Shown here: piece by piece, positions 5,326 to 5,764 of the stretch
How positions within the stretch are numbered: position 1 is the first letter of the stretch
Layout of the letters: the number at the start of each line of letters is the position of its first letter
Assembly (NCBI GenBank): GCA_026991215.1
Contig: JALXBY010000192.1
Coordinates: 1 to 5,764, forward strand
DNA from: Anaerolineales bacterium
Lineage (GTDB): Bacteria; Chloroflexota; Anaerolineae; Anaerolineales; DRMV01
DNA length: 5,764 nucleotides
Direction of reading: 5' to 3'
Position numbers and translations under genes: made by a program
The notes under the pieces: generated by a model
What the model saw: the letters and a program-made list of their open reading frames with translations, nothing else
Databases searched by the model: none
Told to the model about the DNA's origin: nothing

Positions 5326-5764
5326 TCAAACCACGTGGTGTTCCCGAATCAGCCGACCCTCCCGGAAGCGGGCCAGGTCCAGCATGGAGACGTCCACGGT
5401 GTGGGCCTGCCCGTCCACGATGTACTCCGCGGTCAGCAGGCCGGCCACGGGGCCGTGCATGAAGCCATGGCCGGAGAACCCCGCGCACACGTAAAAGCCC
5501 TGCACCTCAGTGGGGCCGATGATGGGGTGGGCATCCGGCGTGACTTCATAAAGACCCGCGACCCGGGCCACCACGCCAGCCTGTTCCAGCATGGGCAGCC
5601 GCTGCATGGCGGCCTCCATGTGGACCATTTCCCATTCGGGGTCCACGTTCAGGAAGAAGCCGGGCTTCTCATGGGGATTGGACATGCCGGTCAGCACCCC
5701 GCGGCCCTCGGGGTGGAAGTACAGGGCCTGGGCAAAGTCGATGACGAAGGGGAAATCCTCTGGC
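5326..5764 (-). CDS. FAD-dependent oxidoreductase of the DAO family (sarcosine oxidase / D-amino-acid dehydrogenase-like), C-terminal part
   Basis: The 145 C-terminal residues are visible; the reading frame stays open to the window edge, so the N terminus with the FAD-binding Rossmann fold is outside. The diagnostic stretch is 'GFYVCAGFSGHGFMHGP' followed by 'AGLLTAEYIVDG', the C-terminal FAD-contacting segment of the DAO family. Upstream, 'TPDAHPIIGPTEVQGFYV' is the usual strand order before it, and the end 'LDLARFREGRL' is also typical of sarcosine oxidase/glycine oxidase-like enzymes. The family oxidises secondary or primary amines of amino acids at a flavin; the actual substrate cannot be judged from this half. 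A GTG at 5697 could be mistaken for a start but lies in the middle of conserved sequence ('FHPEGRGVLTGMSNP'). Full family length is about 370-400 residues. Followed by the Memo-family gene on the same strand. Confidence 0.88.
   Translation of the reverse strand, partial: PEDFPFVIDFAQALYFHPEGRGVLTGMSNPHEKPGFFLNVDPEWEMVHMEAAMQRLPMLEQAGVVARVAGLYEVTPDAHPIIGPTEVQGFYVCAGFSGHGFMHGPVAGLLTAEYIVDGQAHTVDVSMLDLARFREGRLIREHHVV

Overview
This is a GC-rich bacterial window. HrcA occurs only in bacteria, and the long meaningless antisense ORFs are typical of high-GC DNA. The compact layout, the PqqD-like/Memo fusion and the heptamer repeats would suit a member of the Chloroflexota (Anaerolineae-like) or another deep-branching lineage. 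That placement is an inference from general gene style, not a diagnosis.

Left part (1-2818, minus strand): a heat-shock cluster transcribed right to left, hrcA -> grpE -> dnaJ, with dnaJ running off the left edge. HrcA is the class I heat-shock repressor, GrpE the nucleotide exchange factor for DnaK, and DnaJ the J-domain co-chaperone. dnaK itself is not between grpE and dnaJ. That space is filled almost completely by an unusual array of 25 consecutive 7-bp units with no indel (993-1167). The unit type flips into reverse-complement-like form at a short perfect stem-loop, so the whole array is also a large imperfect inverted repeat. The grpE stop codon sits at one edge of the array, and the dnaJ ATG is six bases beyond the other edge, with no Shine-Dalgarno sequence. 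This is the most unusual structure in the window.

Middle (about 2819-2972): a divergent control region. An extended -10 for hrcA faces left and a perfect TATAAT faces right toward a HAD phosphatase gene. The TATAAT is so close to the ATG that the transcript is probably leaderless. An inverted repeat that is not a CIRCE element lies between the two promoters and overlaps the hrcA -35 region.

Right of centre (2973-3890, plus strand): a HAD hydrolase of the pyrimidine 5'-nucleotidase-like type, followed 42 bp later by a 73-residue Trp-rich single-span membrane protein, probably in one transcript. A 150-bp gap with a small hairpin separates these from the convergent genes beyond.

Right end (4042-5764, minus strand): the C-terminal part of a DAO-family FAD-dependent oxidoreductase, followed 47 bp downstream by a Memo/AmmeMemoRadiSam-B family protein. 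The Memo domain carries an extra N-terminal region of about 110 residues that looks like a PqqD-type winged-helix domain. The two genes are probably co-transcribed; any shared pathway is unknown.
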